Source: an uncultured Prevotellaceae bacterium
GTDB taxonomy: Bacteria; Bacteroidota; Bacteroidia; Bacteroidales; Bacteroidaceae
DNA length: 35,958 bases
Direction of reading: 5' to 3'
Assembly: GCA_900318585.1 (NCBI GenBank)
Contig: ONKY01000085.1
Location: forward strand, 1-35,958
The notes under the pieces were generated by a model, which did no database searches, had not been told where the DNA came from, and was given only the letters and a program-made list of their open reading frames with translations. A program made the position numbers and the translations under genes. Positions 23,585 through 32,174 of this stretch are shown piece by piece; position 1 is the first letter of the stretch, and every line of letters begins with the position of its first letter.

Positions 23585-23608
23585 GTTTCGTATTAAAAAA
23601 TGCGAAAC
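23585..23608 (+). promoter_or_regulatory. Hairpin just upstream of the ECF sigma promoter
   Basis: GTTTCGTATT and AATGCGAAAC pair over 10 bp with one G-T wobble around an AAAA loop. The element sits 36 nt after the stop of the 1087-residue gene and 4 nt before the -33 box of the sigma gene. It could end the upstream transcript or act as an operator. There is no clean U-run after it, so a terminator role is less certain. Confidence 0.45.
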
Positions 23609-23612
23609 TATC

Positions 23613-23643
23613 GTTGTTTTATGCGTACATAAAAGTACCTTTG
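23613..23643 (+). promoter_or_regulatory. Promoter of the ECF sigma factor gene
   Basis: GTTG (23613-23616, one base off TTTG), a 19-nt spacer and TACCTTTG (23636-23643) match the Bacteroidota housekeeping promoter. Transcription would start near 23650, leaving a leader of about 38 nt. Confidence 0.7.
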
Positions 23644-23687
23644 CACAGCAAAACTACTTCAAAGCTACTAAAAACGCATCACTACGA

Positions 23688-24203
23688 ATGATAGATTTTA
23701 AACTGCTCTACAACAACAATATCGACAACCTTCTGGCTTTCGGCTCCCGTTTCACGACCGACAACGAGATGCTGAAGGACTGCATACAGGACGTGTTTGT
23801 GAAGTTTTACGTCAAACGTGATTCACTCGGATCTGTCAGGAACATTGAGAACTATTTGTATATTTCCCTGCGCAATCGCATCAACGACGAGTTCCGACGC
23901 AATGCCCACCTCTGCGACGGCGAGATTACTGACAGTTCCATGCGTATCATGGCCGAAACAGAGGAATTCAACCACGAGCAGATGGAGCGTCAGGTGGCAC
24001 TGACGAACAACATTGAGAAATACTTCAACAAGCTCTCACCCCGCCAGCGCCAGATTATCCACCTCTACTACGTGGAACAGCGGAAGTACGACGACATCTG
24101 CCGTATCATGGGCATCAACTACCAGAGCGTGCGCAACCTCATGCACCGTAGCATCTGCCGCCTTCGGGAGTATGCAGTGGTAAATGAGAAAATGAGATAT
24201 TGA
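23688..24203 (+). CDS. ECF-type RNA polymerase sigma factor
   Basis: The 171-residue protein has sigma region 2 (about 5-75: LLAFGSRFTTDNEMLKDCIQ, DVFVKFYVKR, NIENYLYISLRNRINDEFRR) and region 4 (about 110-165: FNKLSPRQRQIIHLYYVEQR, then a helix-turn-helix in YDDICRIMGINYQSVRNLMH). Regions 1.1 and 3 are absent, as expected for an ECF factor. No FecR-type anti-sigma gene follows; the next feature is a strong terminator and then convergent SusD. The neighbouring SusC lacks an STN signalling domain, so the usual SusC/anti-sigma relay is missing. It may be controlled by its own level, and likely targets are the PUL genes on either side (inference). Confidence 0.9.
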   Translation: MIDFKLLYNNNIDNLLAFGSRFTTDNEMLKDCIQDVFVKFYVKRDSLGSVRNIENYLYISLRNRINDEFRRNAHLCDGEITDSSMRIMAETEEFNHEQMERQVALTNNIEKYFNKLSPRQRQIIHLYYVEQRKYDDICRIMGINYQSVRNLMHRSICRLREYAVVNEKMRY

Positions 24204-24220
24204 GAGGTGAGAAGTAAGAG

Positions 24221-24247
24221 AAAAGGCTGCGCACTGCGCAGCCTTTT
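24221..24247. terminator. Bidirectional intrinsic terminator between sigma and SusD genes
   Basis: AAAAGGCTGCGC and GCGCAGCCTTTT form a perfect 12-bp stem with an ACT loop. It is flanked by T-rich sequence on both strands, so it can end the sigma transcript on the plus strand and the SusC/SusD transcript on the minus strand. It lies 18 nt after the sigma stop and 73 nt after the SusD stop. Confidence 0.92.
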
Positions 24248-24319
24248 TCTTTGGTATCGACATATCATCGTCATGTCTTGTTGTCTTGATGTTCTTGACA
24301 TCCTCAACATGTCTTGATG

Positions 24320-26572
24320 TCAGGGCAGCGTGTCGGCCAGAGGGTCGAACAATCCGTCGGCATTGCGTCCCAGGTCATGCCAACCAACGGTCTGATGGAG
24401 CGTAGGATTAGTCTGCATAGCGTTCTGACGCAGGCCGAGGAAATAGTAGGTAGGACGATACTGAATAGTGAGGGCATCATCGTTACCATCGGCATTGACG
24501 TCCTTGCGCTCCAGATGGGTATCATACCATTCAGCCAGTGCTTTCACTCGCTCGTCAGCATACTCACCATTCAGGAAAGTCATCGGCTCGTCGAGTGTCA
24601 GCGCTGCAGGACGTGCCTCAGCAGCAGGGTCGGTAGCCGATGCCTGCTTGCAATAGAGCACAATGGTATGACGCTTAGTACCGTTGAGCGGTTGCACACC
24701 GAGCCAAGAGCAGGTATTTCCACCGAAGCCAGTAACTGCCCACGATGGTTTAATGTTGGCCTGTCCCTGTCCGCCGTCGAAGAGCATCCAACGGTGCATA
24801 TCGGCAAAGCGCTTCCCTTCGTAGGCCAGCTCAATCTGACGCTCATAGAGAATGGCAGCGATTAGCTTGGCACGATCACCTCCGATGCTGGCATCAAGAC
24901 CATAGTTCGTATCAGCGGTATAGCCAACACGAGCACGAATCTGTTGCAGCGCCTCCAATGCTTCAGCGAGGTGGTTGGCACCAGCGGCAGCCTCAGCAAA
25001 GTTAAGCAGCACCTCAGCATAGCGCACGGAAAGCAACGGGGCGGCGTTCTTCATAAAGCCTTTCGGGTTGGAGCTACTGTTAATGTAGACGTAGAAGGGA
25101 ATGTTATGCAGATGGAGGTCGTCAGAACGTTTACGCACGTAAACGGAGTGGCTGCCCACCTTGTCGGCAGAGCCTGCCACAAGGTCAGCCCAGTAGCCGC
25201 TGCTGGTGGTCACCTTGCTGAGGTCGGCCTCCGTGTCGTTAAACATATAGCTCCACAGTTGGTAGTTGGCACCGTTGAGCAGTCCTGGGCAGATGATACC
25301 ATCAAGGGCAGCATCGGTGAGGTCTACACCGCCTTGGGAGAACTGCCACTCCACACCTGGGAAGGCGAAGGTGCGGTAGAAGCGCGGATCGCGATTGAGC
25401 CAGAACTTCTTCTTGTCGTAATTGATAGTGCTCTCGCCAGGCTTCTTACCGTCGGCCATGGGGAAGAGGTCAACCATCTCTTGCGTAGGTGTCAGGCCGC
25501 CACCTCCATTGGTGTTGTGTGGACGGACATTCTGCTCCCAACGGTTATACTTGCCATAGTCAGGCTGTCCGCTGACGTTGTCCTTGGTATTGTGCAGAGT
25601 CACGAAAACAGCCTCACTGACGCTACCGTCAGAGCCAGTATAGTCGAGCCAGGTGCGTGCCCAGTTAGCCGCGTTGTTATTTCCGCCGTTATTGGCATAG
25701 GTCAGTCCGAAGTGTCCTGCCTGTAGCAGTTCTATGGCTTTCTTATTAGCCTCATAGGCTGCCTCCCATCGACCCTGATCGTCGCCACGATTGAACACTG
25801 GGCTGGCATAGTAGAGTAGCATGTAGCCCTTCAGGGCCTGTGCCAAGCCAGCAGTGATGCGACCAAAATCGTTGGCCTCGTTGGCCCAACGTGCTGGTAG
25901 CATAGAAGCCGCACGATCCAAATCCTGACAGATAAAGTCCATACAACTCTTCGTGGTCTGACGAGGAGCGATGAGCTTCGAGCCGTCGCCATCCTTTCCG
26001 AGGACAGGGTCTTGCACATAGTCAATAATAGGCACACCGCCGTAGATGCGCACCAGATGGGAATACATATAGGCACGGAAGAAGTAGGCCTGCCCCAGCA
26101 GTTCGTTCTTCTCCTGCTCACTAAGATTCGAGGCGGTAACACCCTCAATTACATCATTACAATTGCGAATATGTCCCCAAGGGCTATAGGTATCGTTAGC
26201 CACATAGAAATAGTCGAAGTTGGCTATAGAGGTGTTATTGTACGTAATCTCCTCCTCAGGATTGACGAAGATAGAGAAACCTCCAAATTCCTCAGTGGAC
26301 TTTGCCCAGCGATCGGCATTGCCTACAGGCGTCCAGTCGTTCGGCGCGTTGGTACCATTGCCATCACCTCCACCTGATACTGGCAGCAACCAATAGTAGA
26401 GGCTGTTCAGTCGTTCCTGAGCCCCATTGTAATCGCTGAAGACAGTAGTATTGTCGAAGTTGCCGTAGTTTTTCTTTTCCTCTAAGAAACTGTCGGAACA
26501 GGCGACAAGCGCCACTGCAACGCCACAGCAAACTGAACCAGCACGAATGATTTTATAGATATTTGTCATCAT
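24320..26572 (-). CDS. SusD/RagB-type surface glycan-binding lipoprotein
   Basis: The 750-residue protein starts with a lipoprotein signal (lipobox LVAC, Cys at about residue 25, then SDSFLEEKKNYG). SusD features include NDVIEGVTASNLSEQEKNEL, LGQAYFFRAYMYSHLVRIYGGVPI (residues about 170-190, read in two parts), helical TPR-like segments and a C-terminal block with LLNFAEAAAG, ALEALQQIRARVGY and LYERQIELAYEGKRFADM HRW. It caps the SusC pore at the cell surface and delivers glycan; the ligand is unknown. At 750 residues it is longer than many SusD proteins. The start lies 30 nt after the SusC stop and shares its transcript. Confidence 0.93.
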   Translation of the reverse strand: MMTNIYKIIRAGSVCCGVAVALVACSDSFLEEKKNYGNFDNTTVFSDYNGAQERLNSLYYWLLPVSGGGDGNGTNAPNDWTPVGNADRWAKSTEEFGGFSIFVNPEEEITYNNTSIANFDYFYVANDTYSPWGHIRNCNDVIEGVTASNLSEQEKNELLGQAYFFRAYMYSHLVRIYGGVPIIDYVQDPVLGKDGDGSKLIAPRQTTKSCMDFICQDLDRAASMLPARWANEANDFGRITAGLAQALKGYMLLYYASPVFNRGDDQGRWEAAYEANKKAIELLQAGHFGLTYANNGGNNNAANWARTWLDYTGSDGSVSEAVFVTLHNTKDNVSGQPDYGKYNRWEQNVRPHNTNGGGGLTPTQEMVDLFPMADGKKPGESTINYDKKKFWLNRDPRFYRTFAFPGVEWQFSQGGVDLTDAALDGIICPGLLNGANYQLWSYMFNDTEADLSKVTTSSGYWADLVAGSADKVGSHSVYVRKRSDDLHLHNIPFYVYINSSSNPKGFMKNAAPLLSVRYAEVLLNFAEAAAGANHLAEALEALQQIRARVGYTADTNYGLDASIGGDRAKLIAAILYERQIELAYEGKRFADMHRWMLFDGGQGQANIKPSWAVTGFGGNTCSWLGVQPLNGTKRHTIVLYCKQASATDPAAEARPAALTLDEPMTFLNGEYADERVKALAEWYDTHLERKDVNADGNDDALTIQYRPTYYFLGLRQNAMQTNPTLHQTVGWHDLGRNADGLFDPLADTLP

Positions 26573-26602
26573 AATTCTATTATCTAATTACTTATTCCTG
26601 AT

Positions 26603-29600
26603 TTAGAATGAAACGTTCACACCCAGCGTAATCTTTCGCAGGTTAGGATAGCGGGTATAGGTACCGCCATAGCTGGCCCACGACTTGTCTGGATAGGGGT
26701 TGAAGAAGTTGATGGCGTTCTGCACAGTGAGGTTCAGCTTCACATTGCTTACGCCAATGGGCTTCAACAGCTGCTTGGGCAACTGATAGGCCAGTGTGAC
26801 GTTGCGTAGGGTGAGCTGCTTCGCATCAACAAGCCAGTAGCTGGAGGCTGCTTGGTTGACGTTGCTGTAGCGCATATTAGGCATGGAAGCCTCGGTGTTC
26901 TTTGGCACGGTGATATTGCCAGAAGCGTCGTAGATATCGGTATAGTTAAACATGTCTTTAAACGACGAAGGCATATTTTCATACTCATAGTCGCTGGCTG
27001 CCTGACGGAAGTCAGTGCCGATGAGTGCCTTTGCACCCCAGCTGGCAGCCAACTGTGCCTGAAGTGAGAAGCTCTTGTAGGAGCCACCAAGGTTAATAGT
27101 GAATCCATAGGGATTACTGGAACGTTCAGACAGGCAGATATAGTCATTGCCGGCAGTCACCTTACCGTCACGAGGTGCATAGGTACCGTCACCATTGTTA
27201 TCGCCCTGAATATCCTCATAGATGAGCATACCTGGTCTAACCTCACTCTTCTTCATACCCATGTACTCCGTAATCTGGTAACGGTCAAAGTACTCTTCAA
27301 TCTCCTGATAGCTGCGGAACATGCCTAGGCATTTGAAGCCCCAGACGCCGCGGTCAGCACGTTCGCCGTAGACCACATCGTCGTACTCAGGAATAGCCTG
27401 GAAGTTGGTGGCCAGAATCTTGTTGTCGCTATAACCTGTGGAGAGCTTCACCCAATAGTTGAAGTCCTTTCCTATTTTATCGCGCCAGCCGAGGTTCAGT
27501 TCCCATCCCCAATAATCAATCTCGCCGTAGTTCTCTGGTGTGGCCTGTGTTCCTACAGTGGTGGGGAAGTCACTTGTACCCGTACGAGTAGCGAAGAGCT
27601 CGCGTCCCTGGTCATAATAGAAGTTGAAGTCTACGGACAGGCGGCTCTGAAGGAAACGGGAGTCGATACCAAAGTTGGTCTTGTAAGTCTTGTCCCAGTG
27701 TACATCGCTGTTGGTTCCTGCCTTAGGCATGACCAGTGCATAGCTGACATTGGAATTGATGCCGTTACTGCCAAAGACGGCACCTTTTGCGGCATTGCGT
27801 TCATAAAGCTGTGTCCAAAGCCACGCACGAATATTATCGCGCCCCATGAGACCCCACGAAGCACGAATCTTCAGGAAGTCGAGCCACTTTACACTGTTCT
27901 TGAACCAATCTTCTTCAGAGATGACCCAACCAGCGGAAACGGAGGGGAAGAATCCCCAGTAGTTCTTCGGTGCAAACTTCGTTGATGCGTCGCTACGCAT
28001 CAGGAACTCAAAGAGATACTTGCTGGCGTAGGCATAGTTGAAGCGCCCCACATAGGATAGCATACCGCTCTCAGAACGTCCAAACGAAGTAGTCTGGTCA
28101 CCCATGCCTGACGAGGACTGTCCGTCCTGATAGGCAATGAGATCAGTAATGGTGCCTTCCAACGGTTCGCTCCATGCTTCGGTTTTCTCTATGGAGAAGA
28201 GAGCACTGACGTCGTGCACCTGAGCAAAGGTACGAGCATACTGCAGCGTGAAGTTATACTGATAGCTGTCCGAACGGCTCATCTGCCGACGCAGCATACC
28301 GCCATTGCTCACAAGGCGAAGCACACCCGTGGTGTTTTCGTCATAGATAACATCGCTGCCCGTGTAGAGATGCGAGCCACTGCCGCCACGTTTCGTCAGA
28401 CGGTAGAGGTCGAGGATGGTACTGACTGTATTGGTCTCAGAATTGCTGATATTCTTCGAGTAGCTCACCTTTGCCGATAGTCCCTGCAGGGGCTTGATAA
28501 AGCCAAGGTTGAATTCCACGCTACCATTGATATTCAGGTTGTTTGTGCGATTCTGCACGTTATCCGAACTGTTTTGCACAGCTGCAAAGTTGTAGAGGCG
28601 TGTGGCACTGGTGGGAATGGTATTCTCCATGCCACTATAAACGATGGGATACCCCCCTGCGTAGTCAGGCACAAAGGGCAGGTGGGTCATCAGCCAACGG
28701 TAATCGAAATCGGTACCACCACCTGAGGGACTGACTGAGTTATTGCGTTCACCCCAGTCGCCGCTCACCTGGAGCGACGTCTTGACATATTTGCCGATAT
28801 TGGCATTTAAACCGGCGCGGAAGTTCCAGCGGTCATAGTCCAGACGGCCGATATTACCATCCTGGTCATAGTAGCTGACGCTGCCGAAATAGGTGGCCTT
28901 GTCATTACCACCATTGATATTCAGATTATGGCGCTGCGTATAGGCGGCACTCCACTCCTGATCAAGCAGGTCGTAGTTTAAACTGCTGGCAGCATTGATT
29001 TCATCCAACTGGAACAGCTGCGTGCGCAGTTCCAAGTTGTCCTGTGTGGAAGTATTGGCTGCACGCATGGTGTTGTAGACACGCATATAGTCAGCACTAC
29101 TCAGCATCTTCGGTGTGTAGAGGGCGTCCGTCCATCCGAACTGTCCAGAGTAACTGATTTTGGGAGCAGCATTCTGTCCTTGCTTCGTCTTGACCAGCAC
29201 TACGCCGTAAGCGGCGCGGGCACCGTAGACGGCTGCTGAGGCGTCCTTCAGCACAGTGATGCTCTCTACCTCGCTGATGTCGAGATTGTTGAACTGTCCC
29301 TCGGTGGAGATGAAGCCGTCAATGACATAGAGCGGCGTAGAATCAGGGTCACCGCCACGTGTGGAGTTCGGCGTGACACTAGTGGCCACGTCGCTCTGAC
29401 GGATGGTGAGCGAGGGCGACTGTCCCGGACGGTTCTGTCCGGCACCTCGGCTGACGCTCACACCGTTGAACATACCCACGAGGGCATCGCCGAGACTTCC
29501 CACCGACAGGTCCTCGATATCCTTAGGCGATATGGTCTCCACAGCACCCGTCACATTCTTCATCTTCTGCTGTCCGTAACCCACGACTACCACCTCGTCC

Positions 29601-29902
29601 AGCGACTGGCGGTCTTCCAGGAGTTTCACGGTGGTACCCACCTTCACGGTCTGCGGCAGGTAGCCGATATAGGTAATGGTCACTTTCGTGTCCTTGGGCA
29701 CCTTCAGGGTGTAGTTACCGTCCAGGTCGGTGATGGCGCCGTTGCCTTTCTGTCCAGCCACTGAGACGGTAGCGCCGATGACCGGTTCGCCCGTCTCGTC
29801 GAGCACCTTACCCGTAATGGCCTCCGTCTGCGCCGACAAGGGCAGGCAGAGACACAGGCTCAGGCTACAGGCAGCTATATATCTGTTTATCTTGCTCATC
29901 AT
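26603..29902 (-). CDS. SusC/RagA-type TonB-dependent outer-membrane transporter
   Basis: The protein (about 1099 residues from the ATG ATG at 29902/29899; the open frame reaches 29911 only through a TTG) has a signal peptide, then a carboxypeptidase-regulatory-like domain (ITGKVLDETGEPVIGATVSV), a TonB box/plug start (LDEVVVVGYGQQKMKNVTGA) and SusC plug motif IRQSD. The rest is a 22-strand beta barrel ending in aromatic SF. No STN domain precedes the regulatory-like domain, so it is not built to signal to an anti-sigma factor. It imports glycan fragments with SusD across the outer membrane using TonB energy. It lies between the DUF4957-like gene and SusD in one operon. Confidence 0.95.
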   Translation of the reverse strand: MMSKINRYIAACSLSLCLCLPLSAQTEAITGKVLDETGEPVIGATVSVAGQKGNGAITDLDGNYTLKVPKDTKVTITYIGYLPQTVKVGTTVKLLEDRQSLDEVVVVGYGQQKMKNVTGAVETISPKDIEDLSVGSLGDALVGMFNGVSVSRGAGQNRPGQSPSLTIRQSDVATSVTPNSTRGGDPDSTPLYVIDGFISTEGQFNNLDISEVESITVLKDASAAVYGARAAYGVVLVKTKQGQNAAPKISYSGQFGWTDALYTPKMLSSADYMRVYNTMRAANTSTQDNLELRTQLFQLDEINAASSLNYDLLDQEWSAAYTQRHNLNINGGNDKATYFGSVSYYDQDGNIGRLDYDRWNFRAGLNANIGKYVKTSLQVSGDWGERNNSVSPSGGGTDFDYRWLMTHLPFVPDYAGGYPIVYSGMENTIPTSATRLYNFAAVQNSSDNVQNRTNNLNINGSVEFNLGFIKPLQGLSAKVSYSKNISNSETNTVSTILDLYRLTKRGGSGSHLYTGSDVIYDENTTGVLRLVSNGGMLRRQMSRSDSYQYNFTLQYARTFAQVHDVSALFSIEKTEAWSEPLEGTITDLIAYQDGQSSSGMGDQTTSFGRSESGMLSYVGRFNYAYASKYLFEFLMRSDASTKFAPKNYWGFFPSVSAGWVISEEDWFKNSVKWLDFLKIRASWGLMGRDNIRAWLWTQLYERNAAKGAVFGSNGINSNVSYALVMPKAGTNSDVHWDKTYKTNFGIDSRFLQSRLSVDFNFYYDQGRELFATRTGTSDFPTTVGTQATPENYGEIDYWGWELNLGWRDKIGKDFNYWVKLSTGYSDNKILATNFQAIPEYDDVVYGERADRGVWGFKCLGMFRSYQEIEEYFDRYQITEYMGMKKSEVRPGMLIYEDIQGDNNGDGTYAPRDGKVTAGNDYICLSERSSNPYGFTINLGGSYKSFSLQAQLAASWGAKALIGTDFRQAASDYEYENMPSSFKDMFNYTDIYDASGNITVPKNTEASMPNMRYSNVNQAASSYWLVDAKQLTLRNVTLAYQLPKQLLKPIGVSNVKLNLTVQNAINFFNPYPDKSWASYGGTYTRYPNLRKITLGVNVSF

Positions 29903-29933
29903 AATTATCAATTATCCATTATCAATTATCCAT
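29903..29933 (-). repeat. AATTG-rich intergenic spacer
   Basis: The 31-nt spacer carries GGATAATTGATAAT twice (sense strand). It starts at the stop of the DUF4957-like gene and ends at the SusC start codon. It is the third such spacer in the window, after 4925-4966 and 12056-12091. Confidence 0.55.
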
Positions 29934-31370
29934 TTAATCAGTAAACCATCTTGGATCGCCCGTCTTGCGTTCCACCTGCTCTGCGCCGGTAGGCGTGAAG
30001 TTGCCGTTGTCGGGATCCGCAAAGGCAGGGTCGGTAGACAGCGTGAAGCCGGTGTCGTACTGGCTGTTGTCCTTGGCCTCACCCTCAGTCCAATAGGTGT
30101 TGTTGCTCCAGGTAGCTGTAGCGTTGGTGCCTAAGCGCCCGTTACCCATCATACGGCGGGCAATCTGGCCGTCGGCGCAGTCCACCCAGATGTTGTTCAG
30201 GACGGTGTAGGCAGTGTAGTTCGAGATGCCCGAATAGTTAGCCCACTGCCCTGAGGCCACCTTATAGAAGGTGTTGTTCGTGTAGGTCAACGTGGTGTGG
30301 TCACTGGTCTCGTAGCCCAAGCGGTCCACACGGATGGAGTTGTTATAGCGCAAGAAGTACTTCGCGTTGCCCTCACCCGTCTGGTAGACGGTGGAGTTGC
30401 TGATGGAGAAGTCCTTCACACCACCGCCCTGGAACGAGATGAACGACTCGTTCTTGACGTTGCTTGTGGTGGTGTTCATGTGGATGATGGAGTTCTTGAT
30501 GAGAAAGTTGACGACGGCCCACGACTTGTTGTTGTCGTAGAACAGACTTCCCATCACGCCCTTGATGTGGCAGTCCATGATGCGGACGAAGTCTATCAGG
30601 TAGTAGTTCTTCGGCTTCGGCATGATGTCATCGGGGTCGGTGTCGTATTTGTAGGCTTCCATCAGCGCCTTCACGCAGGTGGAGGCGTCCACGTTCACGT
30701 ACTTCAGCGTGAAGTCGTTCGACACGATGAAGTTCGCGCTGTCGCCCATTACGATGGTAGCCCGATTGACCTTGTCTGTCGTGCGCAGCACCACTTTGTG
30801 GAAGTTGAAGTTCAGCGACTTCGACAGTGTGTACTGTCCGCCCGGCTCCAAGTCGTAGTTCAGCTCCGTGGCTATGTCCTCCGTGTCGGGGATGGGGTTT
30901 TCCTGGAAGAACCGGTAGAGGTCGCCGGCGGGAATTTTTCCGTACGACTCAGTGAACGTAGAGAAGTTCTTCACCGTGGGTGCCGATGCGTCCTGATTGT
31001 TCAGTTTGGCATTCCCCAGCGTGCGGATCTCCAGTTGATAGTTGGTGTCCTCCTCACGCTCTGTGGTCAGCGAGCATCCGTCAATGGTGTCACGACCCAC
31101 CTTGTCGTTGCTCAGGTCGTAGAGCACCACCTCATAGCCTCCTGCCCCGTGGACCACCGGCCAGCTGATGGTCTGCTGGCTGCCGTCGGAACTGGCAGTG
31201 ATGGCGATGTCGGCTTCGGCGGGCGAGCTGAGCTGCGCGTTTTTCACGCTGCTCTCAAACGTCTCGTCGCCGTCGTAGGTATCCGCACATGCCACAAGGA
31301 AACACGTGCATACGGCCACTGCCGCTGGGAGCACAAGCTTCCTGCTTGATGTAATTAGTAGTTTGTTCAT
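29934..31370 (-). CDS. Surface lipoprotein with beta-helix (DUF4957/DUF5123-like)
   Basis: I chose the ATG at 31370 over 31397 because it gives a normal lipoprotein signal (MNKLLITSSRKLVLPAAVA with lipobox LVAC, then ADTYDG); the product is 478 residues. Residues about 45-140 look like a fibronectin-type strand region (ISWPVVHGAGGYEVVLYD). The remainder is a beta-helix with coils such as DFSISNSTVYQTGEG and TTLTYTNNTFYKVASG, ending with a DPAFADPDNGNFTP segment typical of DUF5123 and pectate-lyase-like PUL proteins. It probably binds or degrades glycan at the surface. It leads the operon with SusC and SusD; family naming is from memory. Confidence 0.78.
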   Translation of the reverse strand: MNKLLITSSRKLVLPAAVAVCTCFLVACADTYDGDETFESSVKNAQLSSPAEADIAITASSDGSQQTISWPVVHGAGGYEVVLYDLSNDKVGRDTIDGCSLTTEREEDTNYQLEIRTLGNAKLNNQDASAPTVKNFSTFTESYGKIPAGDLYRFFQENPIPDTEDIATELNYDLEPGGQYTLSKSLNFNFHKVVLRTTDKVNRATIVMGDSANFIVSNDFTLKYVNVDASTCVKALMEAYKYDTDPDDIMPKPKNYYLIDFVRIMDCHIKGVMGSLFYDNNKSWAVVNFLIKNSIIHMNTTTSNVKNESFISFQGGGVKDFSISNSTVYQTGEGNAKYFLRYNNSIRVDRLGYETSDHTTLTYTNNTFYKVASGQWANYSGISNYTAYTVLNNIWVDCADGQIARRMMGNGRLGTNATATWSNNTYWTEGEAKDNSQYDTGFTLSTDPAFADPDNGNFTPTGAEQVERKTGDPRWFTD

Positions 31371-31390
31371 ACAAAATAGTTTGTTTTGAT

Positions 31391-31402
31391 TATACATGTA
31401 TA
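31391..31402. promoter_or_regulatory. 12-bp palindrome upstream of the SusC/D operon
   Basis: TATACATGTATA is a perfect palindrome lying 20 nt before the start of the DUF4957-like gene. It could be a regulator site, but it is AT-rich and may be chance. No consensus promoter was found in the 31371-31439 gap. Confidence 0.3.
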
Positions 31403-31439
31403 TTATTTCTAAGACGCCTTACCTCTGGGAATGTACTCA

Positions 31440-32129
31440 TCAGAGTATTTCCATCAGTTCCTTCATGCCCTCAGAGGCTCCCTTTTCTATTTGGTGTACG
31501 CGCGAGCCTGCGTTGATGGGGTTCGGGTCGATGAGATAAATGGGTACGTCAGGACGGGCGTAGTGTAGCAGTCCTGCAGCGGGATATACCACAAGTGAGG
31601 TGCCGATGATAATCAGGATGTCGGCCTCCTGCACCTCCTCGGCTGCAACGCCGATGTTGGGCACGGCTTCACCGAAGAACACAATGTAGGGGCGCAGCAG
31701 CGAGCCATCGCCAGCTTTCGTGCCCGGCTCAACCTCACAGTTCTCGGGCGTCAACTGCTGAATGTAGCGCGGGTCGTCCACGTCGCGGCTGGAGCAGACC
31801 TTCATCAGTTCGCCGTGCAGGTGGATTACCTTTGTGGAGCCCGCCATCTCATGCAGGTTGTCTACGTTCTGCGTCACCACTGTTACGTCGTACTTCTCCT
31901 CCAACTGTGCCACGAGCTTGTGGCCCTCGTTGGGCTGCACGTTCCAGCACTTCTTGCGGAGCATGTTATAGAAATTAGTCACTAATGTGGGGTCGGCTTC
32001 CCATCCTTCATGGGTAGCCACCTTTGCCACAGGATAATTCTCCCACAGGCCGTCAGCGTCGCGGAATGTCTTCAGTCCACTCTCCACCGACATGCCGGCA
32101 CCAGTCAATACTACTACTTTCTTTTTCAT
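31440..32129 (-). CDS. Sir2-family NAD-dependent protein deacylase (zinc cysteines absent)
   Basis: The 229-residue protein shows the Rossmann NAD site LTGAGMSVESG (G10, A11, G12), the catalytic region VVTQNVDNLHEMAGS and IHLHGE with catalytic His105, and later IIIGTSLVVYPAAGLL and YLIDPNP. It removes acyl groups from protein lysines in the cytoplasm using NAD. The usual four zinc-binding cysteines between HGE and the RP...FGE segment are missing: only Cys112 and one later cysteine remain in this insert (CSSRDVDDP, ENCEVEPG). Some bacterial sirtuins also lack them. The gene ends 70 nt before the PUL operon and has no obvious functional link to it. Confidence 0.93.
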   Translation of the reverse strand: MKKKVVVLTGAGMSVESGLKTFRDADGLWENYPVAKVATHEGWEADPTLVTNFYNMLRKKCWNVQPNEGHKLVAQLEEKYDVTVVTQNVDNLHEMAGSTKVIHLHGELMKVCSSRDVDDPRYIQQLTPENCEVEPGTKAGDGSLLRPYIVFFGEAVPNIGVAAEEVQEADILIIIGTSLVVYPAAGLLHYARPDVPIYLIDPNPINAGSRVHQIEKGASEGMKELMEIL

Positions 32130-32174
32130 ACGTTTATTCCGTTATTAGTATTTTAGTCCTTTGTAAACAAGGTT

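Noticed and set aside
26603-29911. SusC start at 29911
   Set aside because: That codon is TTG; the tandem ATG at 29902/29899 gives a normal signal peptide.
30297-31349. A 350-codon plus-strand frame antisense to the DUF4957-like gene
   Set aside because: It is a codon-bias shadow rich in Val, His and Asp; the minus-strand lipoprotein has a signal and domain features.
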